NCBI GenBank assembly: GCA_047495785.1
Contig: JBLDXI010000003.1
Coordinates: 1,550,001 to 1,614,000 of the forward strand
From: Lepidodermella squamata
Lineage: Eukaryota; Gastrotricha
DNA: 64,000 nucleotides
Direction: 5' to 3'
In this document: positions 1 through 10,346 of the stretch, one piece after another
Layout: the number at the start of each line of letters is the position of its first letter
Numbering within the stretch: position 1 is the stretch's first letter
The notes under the pieces: model-generated
Told to the model about the DNA's origin: nothing
Seen by the model: only the letters and a program-made list of their open reading frames with translations
Database searches by the model: none
Made by a program: the position numbers and the translations under genes

Positions 1-783
1 CGCCTCCGTTCCAACCCTCGCGCGTACACAGACAACGCTCGTTTTGTGTGTTTAAAACTAATGACAATAATATTATTTTTTTTCTATAATTTTTATAGCT
101 TTCGTCATAAAACTCACGTTTTACTTTCAACATAGGACATTTGGTGCAGTTTTCTATAATTGGCCCTCGTTTGAGCCCTGTCAAAACGAAGTTTTTCGGT
201 GATAAGTCGAACATTGTTTACGACGAACCCAATCTTCTATAGACCATTTGATCACATAACTCTGGTTTATAGATCAATTTTTGTCTTTAAACACCCCCTG
301 CATCTCGGCGACCTAGCTAGCCGGACCATAACAGCCCTGGAAAAGGGGATATATATCCGCATAGCCCAAAGTCTGTGTTAAACTGTGCCTATTTTTACCG
401 TTATTAACTAGAGATTATTTCGAGTAATGGACATTTCAATATGAAGATACATTACATTTCTTAAGCCTGATTTTTCCGTAAAGCGTGGGCGCGGGGCACA
501 CTTAACGGTAAATTGATATTTTTAATTGATTTGACCCCTATTAAATTATGAGATAATCCGATTTTGTGTTAATTTCCTCACAAATCAGATCTAAGGCCAC
601 GGACTTGATAGCTAAAAATTGATTAAAATTATCCTTTAATTGATTTAACCCTAGAATTATAAGGCATGATTTAATCAGAAATATTTTTTGTCAAATTCAC
701 AACCGAATTTTAGGTCACGCAATTATCATTTTTTTAAACACCCTGCTTTTCATTACCATATATAGAATTTAGAGAAATACGAA
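1..783. other. Intergenic, AT-rich, no gene seen
   Basis: AT-rich DNA with only short open frames that show no signal peptide, domain or splice structure. A TATATAG at about 757-763 lies only about 25 bases before the first ATG of the next gene, so it is probably too close to serve as its TATA box. Nothing else recognised. Confidence 0.5.
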
Positions 784-1705
784 ATGAATAACTTATTACA
801 GCGAAACTTTTTCGTCTTCATTGCGGTTGGACTCGGGTGTCATTTCACCGTTTTTGCTGCGGATGAAAATGCCGTCGAAAATGAATATTCAGAGGAAGAC
901 GCAGCCGGAGATTTCGGCAGCCTCGTCAGGTTCGAATAAATTAATTTTACAAATTTGTTCTAATTTTTTTTCACCATGCAGTAAACGAATTGTTCCTTTT
1001 ATGGTCGTGAAACCAAAATATCGGCTAAGGGACGAAGCTTTGAGGCGGATGTTAGATCAGCAAGGCCCCGAGTGAGTTTATTTTCCCGAAATTCGAACTA
1101 TAATTATTTTTTATTATTTTTATTTATTTATTTATTTATTTATTATTTTTAGAAGCAAGCGTATCGTACCATTTATGATTGTGAAGCCAAAATATCGAGC
1201 AAGGGATGGCGATGATCTGAGGCGAATGATGACTCAGCAAGCTCGAAGGTGAGAATTAAAAAAAATTGAAAAATAGGGCAAAAATTCGATTATTTAATTA
1301 TTAATTAATTATTAATCCATGGAAATTAATTACTTATTATTTATATTTTAATTAATAATTTGATAATTAATTTGATTGATTTTTTATTAATTTTTTTTCC
1401 TATTTTTTTAAATTTTTTTTAGCAAGCGAATGGTTCCGTTTGTGAATATGAGACATCGTTATCACCAAAAAGGGGACGGCGAGTCGCTGCGGCGGTTGGC
1501 TATGCAAGTTCGCCAGTCACCCGAGTCGACGGGCTTCGAGCGCCTGGGCGCTGATCTCAAGCGCATCGTCTTACGCAGCGGCGGCGTGTCGAAGCGCGCA
1601 ATTTCCGACACTGAAATGGATTTCCACGCACACCGGCCTGCTGGCAAAGACGGCCGATACAAAGGCCCCATTGTTCAACAACTCGGCGAATATTTATTTT
1701 TCTAA
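784..1705 (+). CDS. Secreted multi-copy peptide precursor (neuropeptide-like), 4 exons
   Basis: Predicted 204-residue secretory precursor. Exons are 784-929, 982-1071, 1153-1248 and 1423-1705; all introns are GT-AG and all in phase 2, and the spliced frame is open to TAA at 1705. Exon 1 encodes a hydrophobic signal segment (MNNLLQRNFFVFIAVGLG...) and an acidic spacer. Exons 2, 3 and 4 each begin with a Ser-Lys-Arg dibasic site followed by a related peptide: IVPFMVVKPKYR, IVPFMIVKPKYR and MVPFVNMRHRYH, then an acidic/basic stretch with LRRM or LRRL. So each repeat is carried by one exon, which points to exon duplication. Exon 4 holds further KR sites and a longer tail. I do not recognise the peptide family. 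The role as a neuropeptide or hormone precursor is inferred from the signal peptide and repeated KR-flanked units. Confidence 0.72.
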
Positions 1706-2367
1706 ATTTCCTCACAAGACAACAAAATATAATATATCGCTTGCATATATCGTATCTATTCTATAACACATTAGCCACAGTTTTGTCTGAAAAAAATCTG
1801 AAAATATTTCAGGCAAATCAATAAAAAAATATGTTTCAAAAAAATTTGAAATGTGAGCACGTGACCTAATTTGTTTGCGGAGTTTTTTTTCTCGATTTTT
1901 ATTTCGAACAAGCACTTAACTGCCTGGGTTGTCCTATCATTTTAGAACAAATATCGGGTGCCAAGTGACGCGTGATAATAAATGACATGTATTATAATTG
2001 ATTGATTGAAAGTGCTGATGAGCGAGAAGCGAGACAATAAAGTAGCCGCGATGCGCTAGATTTCTGCGATGATTCACCGTGCAACTAAGCCTACGCTTCG
2101 TTTAACATTATAATAGAATTTACAACAGAATTAACGGGTACGCCTTACGGGTAGTAGTAGCAGTAGCGGCTCTTCTCTGCCTATACTATGTATTGATTTT
2201 GAACTTTTAAAACCCGTTGCCTCCGGATTAAAGCTTAGTGGTCATCTGACTAGCGGCTTGGAGCCAAAAGATTTACACCTGAACCTCAATTACGTCAGCA
2301 ATTCTTTTTTACGAACCGTTTAAAATCTGCGAATTTAGGGCCGATTTACAATTTGTTTCTAAGAAAT
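1706..2367. other. Intergenic, nothing recognised
   Basis: Spacer between two peptide-precursor genes that lie head to tail. No RNA gene, repeat or supported open frame was seen. Confidence 0.5.
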
Positions 2368-3985
2368 ATGTTCCAGCTAACAGCAGTGCTCTTAGCTTTG
2401 GTTTGCGCATTGTTCGCCAGCAGTGCTGACAGGTGAGACATTTTTAGTTACCGTAGCGCAGGATAAATTAGGACAGGCCACTTGTGGACACCTTGGATTT
2501 GCAGGTGAATAGCTTTGTAACGCCGAATGATAAAAACCCAGGGGTTGTTGCATAAAATTCCCCGTCTCTTGAGCTTTCGAATGGTGCAAGTTCCAAGGTG
2601 ATTGGGGCAATACTTGATTTTTAAGAAATATTATAAGCAAGGCAGCTCAATATTTCGATCTGGGACCCCCTCTTATCTCCCACACAAATAATCATTTTTG
2701 GACGAAAATTGGCACGGGTACCCTGTTAGCGTTGATCTCTCTGTTTAGCGGGAGGAAAATGAAGATCCAACGATTGGTTTCTGCAGGGCATTCATCTGAA
2801 TTTCACGTGAAAATCATCGGGCAATTTTGGACTAAATATAAATGCGGCGTTCATAATTTATTGACCCAAAGCTCAGAAATAACTGAAAATTCACAGTGTC
2901 ATTTCCTTATGCCTGTCCTTAAAATCGGGTGAAAATCAAGAAATCACAGAATTTTATCGTTAAATTGGGGCCCATCTTACTAATAATAAACTAAAAATCA
3001 GCGATTTCTGAATTAGGACTGATTTCTAATCCTCGTCAAAAACATGGTTTCGTCCTAATTGGTATTAGAGCAATTTTCAATACAAAATTTGAAATATTTT
3101 AGAAACAAATAAAGATAATCTCACTGCAAGTAGGTCTGTAGGTATTTTCAATGGAAACTAAAAATGAGAAAAATTTATGTAAAATTTGTGATTTTAATTA
3201 TTCCAATAAAATGTCAATAAAATTCCATAAAATCTAAAAATTGAATTGAGCGCGCGCGAAGAGGAAACACCAGCGGGCCGGAAAATTTGCGAATTTTTAG
3301 AATATTTTACGGAAAGGATGAGAAATTAATATTAGATTTAAAAGCTCCTCATATACCAATAAATCAAAAATTTATACTTTCAGAGCGGTAAATTTGAAAG
3401 AATTTTGAATTTAAATTTTTGAAGCATTAGCCTAAAAATCCATTTCAAGGTATCCTAAAATTGTCACATTTTCAATATTATTTTGATAGATTCTATAGGT
3501 AATAGTTTTCAGAATATTGCCTAATGATTTCTCAATGTTGTGGATTTCCCATTTTTTCGAGTTTAATTTAATTTTTTATTATTCCTTTTTTATATTATAG
3601 CCTGACGGTGATGAAACGTGGCTCATTCAGCGTTCCGATTCGCATGCCATCGCAGGAAGACCTCGCCGCCCTCCGACGAATCGCCGCTGTCATCCGCCTG
3701 AGGGCCGAGGAAGAAGTTCGCAACTCGCCTAGCCTTCAATCCATCAACAACAACAATAACAACGCCCAATTGCCGCCGCCGGCAAATAGCATCAGCGCGC
3801 AACCTGCATCAGCGCCCTATGCGAGCAGCGGCATGCAATTCAACGCTTTATCGCAACAACAATCGCTGCTGCTGCCATCCCAGGCGTCGTCCTTCAACAT
3901 TCCGGCTCGTTTTGTTCGAAAGTACAGCCCTTTTCTGAGGATGACCAGCTCGTCGAAGGACACCAGCAACTGGCTTGCAATGTGA
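2368..3985 (+). CDS. Secreted peptide precursor, 2 exons (paralogue of the gene at 48.2 kb)
   Basis: Predicted 149-residue secreted precursor from exons 2368-2432 and 3601-3985, with a GT-AG phase-2 intron of 1168 bp. Exon 1 (65 nt) is a clean signal peptide, MFQLTAVLLALVCALFASS. Exon 2 starts with a few residues, a Lys-Arg site, then GSFSVPIRMPSQEDLAALRR followed by IAAVIRLR. This block is strongly matched by the gene at 48.2-49.3 kb, which has GSYSAPARMPSRDDIAALRR at the same place and an exon 1 of the same length. The rest is a low-complexity region rich in Asn, Gln, Ser and Pro, and a basic C-terminus. Conservation only around the KR-preceded block suggests that this is the active peptide. 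Family not recognised. The large intron contains a GC-rich repeat scrap at about 3245-3295. Confidence 0.75.
3245..3295. repeat. Fragment of a GC-rich-ended inverted-repeat element
   Basis: A short run containing AGGAAACACCAGCGGGCCGG and GGAAAATTTGCGA after alternating GC. It matches the arms of the foldback element at about 56.69-57.21 kb. It lies inside the intron of the peptide-precursor gene and looks like a solo end. Confidence 0.5.
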
Positions 3986-4808
3986 ACTGAAAGATTAAAT
4001 TTGAGCTTTTTAGTAATATTCGAAAATTTGAAAATATCTAGTTTAATTAATAGAAAACGATTCGATTTATTGAGTTTTTACAGTAATAATTTTAGTTTTT
4101 ACAAATCGAAATAAAGAGAATGCATCCACTAGCATATTATTATCTAAGGCGTAAAGTGCATGTGGTCCGTTCAATGGGCAATACATTTTATTACTCCCCT
4201 CCCGAGTTAAGGCCGAATTGATCGGAATCGGGTCCCAGCAGCACCTCAAGCAAACAGGTGAGAAACTGGGGCAATTTCCCAAGAATAGTCATCTTTTTTT
4301 CCTTCAATATTAGGGCATATGGAAGTTTCCCGCCCCCTTCCAATGTTATTAAATGATGGTTTTCCGTTTTTCGGATGAAACTTGAGCTAATTTATGCATC
4401 GGAATTTTCTGTTCACCTTGGAGAGTTACAAAGGGGATTCGAACATAGTGAATCATCTATTTCGGGAAATTCGACGGTCATGAGTAGCAAAATTTATGGC
4501 GGCCGTCATAATTACAGCAAATACCCAAAACAGCAAACGCGACAAAACAGCAAATGTTTCAACTTGCGAAATAAATATTGGCCGCACGCACGACTTTTCG
4601 AAAAACTTTTCCAGCGCTGTGCAGATCGCGGAGTCTGCTAGTCGGCAGCTCGCAAAAATCTCAGAGCGTGAATGCTGTCCTTTTGGTATTCATATTCGAT
4701 GGTTACTCATATTCGATGTTTATTCATATTATATTCGTTCGTTAGGGAATGTTTTCATAGTTCGTAATGCATTCCCCTCGAGTTCACCAGAATTTATAAT
4801 TAACTGAG
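3986..4808. other. Intergenic, nothing recognised
   Basis: Spacer with short overlapping open frames on both strands but no domain, signal peptide or repeat that I can support. Confidence 0.45.
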
Positions 4809-4816
4809 TATATAAA
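4809..4816 (+). promoter_or_regulatory. TATA box of the GH114-type gene
   Basis: TATATAAA. Transcription would be expected to begin about 30 bases downstream, near 4839. This leaves the ATG at 4840 at or before the cap site and favours the in-frame ATG at 4852 as the start codon. Confidence 0.55.
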
Positions 4817-4851
4817 GCTGTCGTTTTACGGCTTTTTTAATGCCAACTGAA

Positions 4852-5640
4852 ATGATAAACTACATTTTTTGTCTGTCTTTAGTACTTGTCAGCGCGAGTG
4901 CTGACGTGTGGAAGCCGAAGCCTATGACAACGTGGCAATGGCAGCTCACCGGAACTATCGACACGTCCTACAAGGTGGCCATGTACGACATTGATCTGTT
5001 CGACACGGACCAATCTGTCATCAACAAGTTGCACCGCGATGGCCGAGTCGTCATTTGCTACTTCTCTGCTGGTTCATGGGAGAAAGGGCGCCCGGATGAG
5101 AGCAACTTCCCCGCATCGATTATCGGCAAGCCTTTGGAAGACTGGGATGGAGAGAAATGGTTCGACATCCGCAGTGACGACTTGAAAGCTCCCCTGCAAT
5201 GGCGTCTGGACCTGGCGAAGAGGAAAAAGTGTGATGGCGTTGAACCGGATAACGTGGACTCCTACAAACACGACACAGGTTTTCCGATCACGGCGGCCCA
5301 TCAGCTGAAGTTCAATAAATGGATCGCAGAGGAAGCCCACAAGCGCGGCCTCAGCGTTGGCCTGAAGAACGATGTTGGCCAACTGGCTGATCTTGTCGAT
5401 AGTTTCGACTGGGCTCTCAATGAGCAGTGCCACGAATACGAGGAATGTGGCGGCTACAGCAGCACGTTCATCAAGCAGAAAAAGGCTGTTTTCGGCGTCG
5501 AATATAAAGGCAAGCCGGCTAAGTTCTGCAAGAAAGCCAACGCCGCCAAGTTGAGCTGGTTGAAGAAAAATCACGACAATGTGGACGCTCGTCGTGTCGA
5601 CTGCCAGGACCCGAAAACCTGGAGAGTCAATGTTAACTAA
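4852..5640 (+). CDS. Secreted GH114-type glycosidase (endo-alpha-1,4-polygalactosaminidase-like)
   Basis: Intronless 262-residue protein with a signal peptide (MINYIFCLSLVLVSASA) and one GH114 domain spanning the mature chain. The family hydrolyses alpha-1,4-linked polygalactosamine. Family hallmarks seen are the TWQWQLTG start (26-34), VAMYDIDLFD (42-51), VVICYFSAGSWE (66-77), CDGVEPDNVDSY (127-138) and WALNEQCHEYEEC (187-199). The acid residues in the last two blocks (D133 or D136, and E191) sit where the family's catalytic Asp and Glu are expected. An in-frame ATG at 4840 would add four residues, but the TATA box at 4809 favours 4852. There are no introns, and the gene is more GC-rich than the AT-rich surroundings. 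GH114 is best known from bacteria and fungi, so ancient horizontal acquisition is plausible but unproven. The six Cys residues in the C-terminal half fit a secreted enzyme. Confidence 0.85.
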   Translation: MINYIFCLSLVLVSASADVWKPKPMTTWQWQLTGTIDTSYKVAMYDIDLFDTDQSVINKLHRDGRVVICYFSAGSWEKGRPDESNFPASIIGKPLEDWDGEKWFDIRSDDLKAPLQWRLDLAKRKKCDGVEPDNVDSYKHDTGFPITAAHQLKFNKWIAEEAHKRGLSVGLKNDVGQLADLVDSFDWALNEQCHEYEECGGYSSTFIKQKKAVFGVEYKGKPAKFCKKANAAKLSWLKKNHDNVDARRVDCQDPKTWRVNVN

Positions 5641-6104
5641 ATCCCTATTTTTGGTCAAGTCCTTCATATCTGAACAATACCCTTCCTTTCCCGATGATTA
5701 TTATTGAAAGGGTGCCCTTTGCTCCCACTTTAACCTTTAGACTTAGTTGCGATCGTTTAAACGCAAAAAAATACTAAAAAAACGTTTACAAAACTGCAAA
5801 TAAATTAAATAAAAAGCGTAGAAGTAGAAAATAAGTCGAATTTTTATATAAAGCAATTCGTCGTTAGTTGAGGAATCTAAATATTCAAGTCCCATGGTCA
5901 TAGCACCCATACCTAAGAAGCAGTTAAGCGGTTAATTGCCTGGTCCACCTGAAAAAAACGACGAAACGATGGCCGAGTTGGTGAAAATGTCAGTTATTTT
6001 GTTGTTGCGTTTTGTTCAAATGAGTGTGAAATACCTACTCGAACCGACTAAAATCAAGTTAACTGCAAAGAAAAAGAGATATCTGCGTTTTTAGATGGAT
6101 TTAA
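5641..6104. other. Intergenic, nothing recognised
   Basis: 3' flank of the GH114-type gene with several AATAAA-like polyadenylation signals around 5800-5815. No other feature seen. Confidence 0.45.
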
Positions 6105-6175
6105 TAGTGGGGCACGCGGCCTTGGTCGCGTGCCCCAAATGGGGGCACCGCCGCGAAAAAGTTTGAGAACCCCTG
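6105..6175 (-). mobile_element. Solo end of a hAT-type DNA transposon
   Basis: Read on the minus strand from 6175 inward the sequence is CAGGGGTTCTCAAACTTTTT. This closely resembles the conserved terminal inverted repeat of hAT elements such as the Charlie family. Just inside it is a perfect 10-bp stem, GGGGCACGCG at 6109-6118 against CGCGTGCCCC at 6127-6136. No matching second end was found nearby, so this is probably a truncated or degenerate copy. Confidence 0.6.
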
Positions 6176-6441
6176 ATGTGGAATTCAGTAATGTAAATTT
6201 CAACGCAATCCAATGTAAAGGTAAGGTGTGATACGGTACCAACGGGAGGAGACTCCGATTTTTCTCCATTTAATGGGCGCATGCGTAAAAAAGGCTAGTT
6301 TAAAACGATTTTTTTCTCGCGATTTTTGAACGACTTTACGACCAAGATTTTTTGGACGTTTTTTTGCGTCCAGCAGGATTTTAATGGAGAGATGCTAGCA
6401 GTGTCGAGTCCATACAGTATTAGTCCCAAGGCAAGGTTGAT

Positions 6442-6644
6442 TCAAGCAGTAGTTGGATGAAGCTTAGCTTCTCCAGGCTTTGCGATGTTGTCTGTGTTGT
6501 TCTGAACCTGATTGCTTTCCTCGGCTTTCACGCCTTTATGGGCTATAATCATTGCTAAAAATATGACAGTTAGATATGTTGTGAAGTGCGACATAATGTA
6601 GTCGACAGCTTTCAACGCTCCTATAATTCCTGAAACATGGAGAC
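6442..6644 (-). CDS. Orphan terminal exon of an unidentified membrane protein
   Basis: On the minus strand a good acceptor (TTCTTTAG before 6644) opens a frame that runs to TGA at 6442. It encodes about 67 residues: a hydrophobic or amphipathic segment (VSGIIGALKAVDYIMS, then TTYLTVIFLAMIIAH) and a hydrophilic tail (KAEESNQVQNNTDNIAKP...). The same exon occurs with a disrupting insertion at 41638-41861, where the coding frame is otherwise recognisable. No upstream exon is present, because the sequence just beyond the exon belongs to the SVSVS gene fragment on the other strand. I read this as the 3' exon of a membrane protein gene carried along by duplication. Function unknown. Confidence 0.4.
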
Positions 6645-6679
6645 CTAAAGAACATGCAAATTTTTCTCATTTGCCCTAG

Positions 6680-7074
6680 CTTATTCCGAGGCCAAGGTGT
6701 GGAATGTCGAGTCGAAGGAGATGCACCGCAACTACCAAAAGAGCGCCAGTGTCTCGGCGAGCCGGTCCTTCGAGAAGAACCGCAAGGCCTTCGGCAAGTG
6801 GCGGGCCGCCCCGAAGCGCCACCACGGCAAGAAGTTCGGCCGCAAGATGAACAAACGCCGCGGCTCCTACTCGAAATCGGTCTCCGTTTCGGTCTCGTTC
6901 TCTGGCAACAAGCGCAACTACGGCGGTCGCAACTACGGCGGTTACGGCAAGAAGGCCGGCAACAGGTGGGGCCACAAGTTCGGCAACAAGTTCGGCTACA
7001 ACTTCAACCGAAAGGGCAAAGGCAACAAGAAGGGCTCGTACTCCTACAGCAAGTCGGTCAGCGCTTCCAACTAA
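6680..7074 (+). pseudogene. SVSVS-family basic secreted protein, copy 1, lacking its signal-peptide exon
   Basis: This is exon 2 of the four-copy SVSVS family. It follows an intact acceptor (TTTGCCCTAG) and is open to TAA at 7074. It encodes AYSEAKVWNVESKEMHRNY, then a Lys/Arg/His/Gly-rich chain with SVSVSVSFSG, FGNKFGYNFN and a SYSYSKSVSASN end. The partner exon MRA[IT]LAIA..LLGLG found in the other copies is absent. Homology to the other copies stops at about 6657, where homology to a different locus (41.6 kb) begins. The copy therefore seems to have been cut by a rearrangement and has neither a promoter nor a secretion signal. The frame itself is undamaged, so an unseen upstream exon cannot be ruled out. 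Confidence 0.65.
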
Positions 7075-7337
7075 AAAACATAAGTTCAAAACATAAGTTC
7101 GTCATGAAGGCGAAGCTTTTTGCAATTGAAAGGATTTCGAATAACTAATAAAAAATATTTTCATGATGAATATATTTTGTTCAGTTCAGGAGGTTATCTT
7201 ATACATGCTGGTATTTGTATTTTAAGCAATTAAAATCTCAATTAAAAAACTTTGTTCAAACTTTGATTCACATCAGGGTAAAGGGTAAACGTCAATGTCA
7301 AGTCCTAATCATATTATATCAAGCTCTTTAGTCCCAT

Positions 7338-9574
7338 CTATCGGCGCTTGAAAAAATGTGCGTGGGTAGCGCAGAATATCCCTGTCGAGTGGAAAATCAG
7401 TGCAATCGATACCGCCAGATTCTGTGAGGTGGGATGATTTCCAACACATAGCAGAACAAATACCGCTCCACAGAATGAGGTCATCGTTAACGCCGCCGCT
7501 CTCCTCAATGGATCAATGTCCGACGTTTCCTTCGTCACAATAATGGTCTTAGTTACAGACCTCAGCGAGTAGCCCAGCAGAGCGCAAGATACAAGAACAA
7601 CTGCATGACTTGTAGTCAGGATTCCCAGCCAAATCGTGTCGAATTTCGATGTAAGCGACGCCTCTTCAACCGAGTAATAAGTATCGCTGTTTTCGTCGTA
7701 AAACTCTGAAACAACTTGCAGATGCACTTGTGCTGGATCGTACAGGAACCATATGATGAGAATCGCTGTGTTGACAAGGGTCCACGCAAATGTTGCGTAG
7801 CAGCTGAATTTGTCGTGCTTCTCTGCTTTAGCCTGCGAATAAATCACATTAGCTTTGCGAATTGATGCTTTACTCAACGAATCGTCTTGGCGAATCTTCG
7901 CATTGCTGGCTACGCTTTGCCTAACGTCACGCTGAGCTAACTTTTTGAATAGCGCCTTACGATAGAAGAACAACTTGCTGAGCAGAATTCCATGGATCAA
8001 TGTGAGTCCTGTTACAAGCAGAAACGTTCTAGCTATGAAAATGTCGAAATTGACCCTGCTAGTTCTGCTTTTCTCGTCTACTAAACCAAAGGCATAACAG
8101 CCTGAGGAGATCAAAAGAATAAGACAACCGAAAGCAATCAACAGCCTGCTTTTGCTGTAATCTGATGGCAAAAGTGTTCGCAACATGACGATGCATTTCA
8201 TTGAGATAACAAAGCTGAGAAAAGCGATTATAGCTATAGTCACACCCCAATCAGTATTTTTTGATCTGCGGGCAAATTTAGCCATGTCACTGAAATTGTG
8301 ATTTCCCCTACTGCGTTTCGAATTCAACGCATGAATTGAATAGGAGCTTAAATTTGATAAATCATCTCCTGCAACAATTTTGTAATTAAGAATTAGTGGT
8401 TTACCGGGTGACCAAGTCATGACGTAGTTAGGGTAGCTATCCATCTCTAGCCTGGGCGAAAGCTTCTCTAGGCCATTGCGCAATCCGTAGAATGAAGTTA
8501 GCCCAACGCTTTGGTTTGCTATTAAACCGACTATCTTGGGATTAGTCGCAAAATCCGATAAAGTCATGTTCTGAGTCGATAACATAGTTTCAGTGTTGTT
8601 GAGGCTTAAAATAGCGTATAGAGCAACATCGTGGCATGGATGTCTTTTCGAATAATCAGACGTTTGTCGGAACAATCCACCAGTGTATTCCTCATAGAGC
8701 TGCTCAAACTCTACGAAATCGTAGCCAAGATTTGTTTTGGTTGAACTTGGCACAGTGTCCGTAGAGAATCCCATGTAAATGCCATACTTTGTCTGCTCCG
8801 TTATGAAACCCCAGCCTATTTTTTGTAAAGCTGCTCTAACTCTGCGAGGTTGTAGCCGAGACTTGTTACATCAGAGCTTGAAGATTTCTTGAGCCCATCC
8901 TATGTATACTCCATACTTTGTCTGCTCCGTTATCATCGCTCGGGTGCAATTAGTCTTCGGGTTGATTACTGATGGGAATGTCAATTGGTCTCGAAATGCG
9001 GCGGCATACGTTACAAACACGTATTTAGGCCCTGTAATTCCGAATCTGTGAGCAGCATAAAGGAACTCGACATTGCTGAACCAACGGCCTAATGAGACTA
9101 CAACAACTCGGACGTTGCTTTTCTTCAGTGAGATCATCATCTCGTCACTAACTTCGGTGTCAAAGGAATCGAACCAATGAATATTGATACCATTTCGTAA
9201 ACTACCCTCGTAAAACGTTTTTGCGAGTTGGAAATCCAGAGGCGTGTCGAAGTTATGAGGCCAACGTTTCTCCAACCTTGGAAGAACCTGATGTAGTAGA
9301 TCCATGACATGGCCATTACATTCCCTGGGTTATTCAAGCGATAAAGATTCGGGTAGAATTTACGATTCGCCTCCAAAACAGGGGAAGAGCAGCCAGCTGT
9401 GAGTGACACCATGTTGAGGTGATGCAAAGCCGATGCGTAAGGTATGCAGCCCACAGATGAAGTTGGCCCTAACGTGAGTGGTGATTGAAACACTGACGAT
9501 TCAAGTTCAAACGATCGAGCGTAATTCACGAGGTGACGAGTCGCCAAAGTCGAGTTGGAAGAGCATTCATTCAC
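7338..9574 (-). pseudogene. GABA-B-like receptor A, broken and chimeric
   Basis: A minus-strand class C receptor locus closely related to receptor B (25.4-29.4 kb). The 7TM half and lower ligand-binding domain are open (7338-8774). The upper part is damaged. The signal peptide and about the first 65 residues are missing beyond 9574. A base is lost near 9243, between LITSTR and LDFQLAK. A two-base loss after AQEIF then causes a stop near 8871. Between 8775 and 8870 the gene carries a second, D-type copy of the linker (SSDVTSLGYN...), after which the sequence restarts at EQTKYGIYMG in B-type sequence. So the locus is a recombinant between two receptor subtypes. It lies directly downstream of, and converges with, SVSVS copy 1, the same arrangement as copy 2 and receptor B. 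Confidence 0.85.
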
Positions 9575-10176
9575 GTGAACAAGTGCGAGCTAAAAATAGG
9601 TCGGCAAATTAATTTAGTGCCGTGGCAATTTCTAATGGGAAAAGTATAATAGTGTATAATAATGAATTGTACGCAAACATTTTGCCGCAGAAATTCACGC
9701 GCGATGAGTTTCTCTAGTTTTGAATCTCCCGCGGTCATGTGACCCGGTAGATTTGTACGCGTCGGCATGTTTAGCGTCAAATAATAGCTGCTACTTCTCA
9801 GAATTTTCATTCATTAACTGTGAATCCTACCACGTCCGGATTTTTTATTTTAAGGACCAATGTAATTTATTAATTATGAAAATTATTTTCAGCGCATTTG
9901 CATCTTGAGCAGAATTTACCCGCTTCCCGGCCCTACTCCTTTAGTCGTGCGATCCACCAATAAATTATTTTCTATTTATGCAAAAAATGACCTTGCCACA
10001 CCCTCTGCACGGTTTCCATTGACCACGAGCGTAAACCCCATAATAATCGTAGCAATTTACTGCGGCAAAAAACACTTATTGCAAAAAATGTCATGGAGCG
10101 CATGACCAACATGTTTCATCCGGGAGTCATAGCAACGATCGATTGACCAATCAGCGCGCGCCCAGAAGTTCAACTA
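9575..10176. other. Intergenic, nothing recognised
   Basis: Spacer upstream of broken receptor A. Short open frames show no domain or signal peptide. Confidence 0.4.
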
Positions 10177-10346
10177 CAGTAAAATCTCCATAATTTAGAC
10201 ACCTTCCGTAGAGACCTAAAACCGTCTAATAGTGGAGCTGTCTAAGATACGGAAATTCCCAACAATAGTTGTCTTTGCGGTTCGTCGCCGTGTCTAATCA
10301 TGGAGGTGTCTAATATATAGACATCTAATTTATGGAGGTTTTACTG
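10177..10346. mobile_element. pogo/Tigger-like MITE, 170 bp
   Basis: Ends are CAGTAAAATCTCCATAATTT on the left and AAATTTATGGAGGTTTTACTG-like on the right. They form an imperfect inverted repeat of about 25 bp, flanked by TA on both sides. TA target duplications and CAGTA..CTCC termini are typical of the pogo branch of Tc1/mariner. No transposase is present, so it is non-autonomous. Confidence 0.7.

Noticed and set aside
1084-1142. TTTATTTATTTATTTATT run as a functional repeat array
   Set aside because: It is a short microsatellite in an intron; no spacer-repeat structure, so not CRISPR-like or otherwise notable.
5074-5667. 197-codon minus-strand frame over the GH114-type gene
   Set aside because: It is a shadow of the real coding strand, whose family motifs are unmistakable.
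6105-6175. Possible rho-independent-like terminator (GC-rich hairpin)
   Set aside because: This is a eukaryotic genome, and the hairpin is part of a hAT transposon end.
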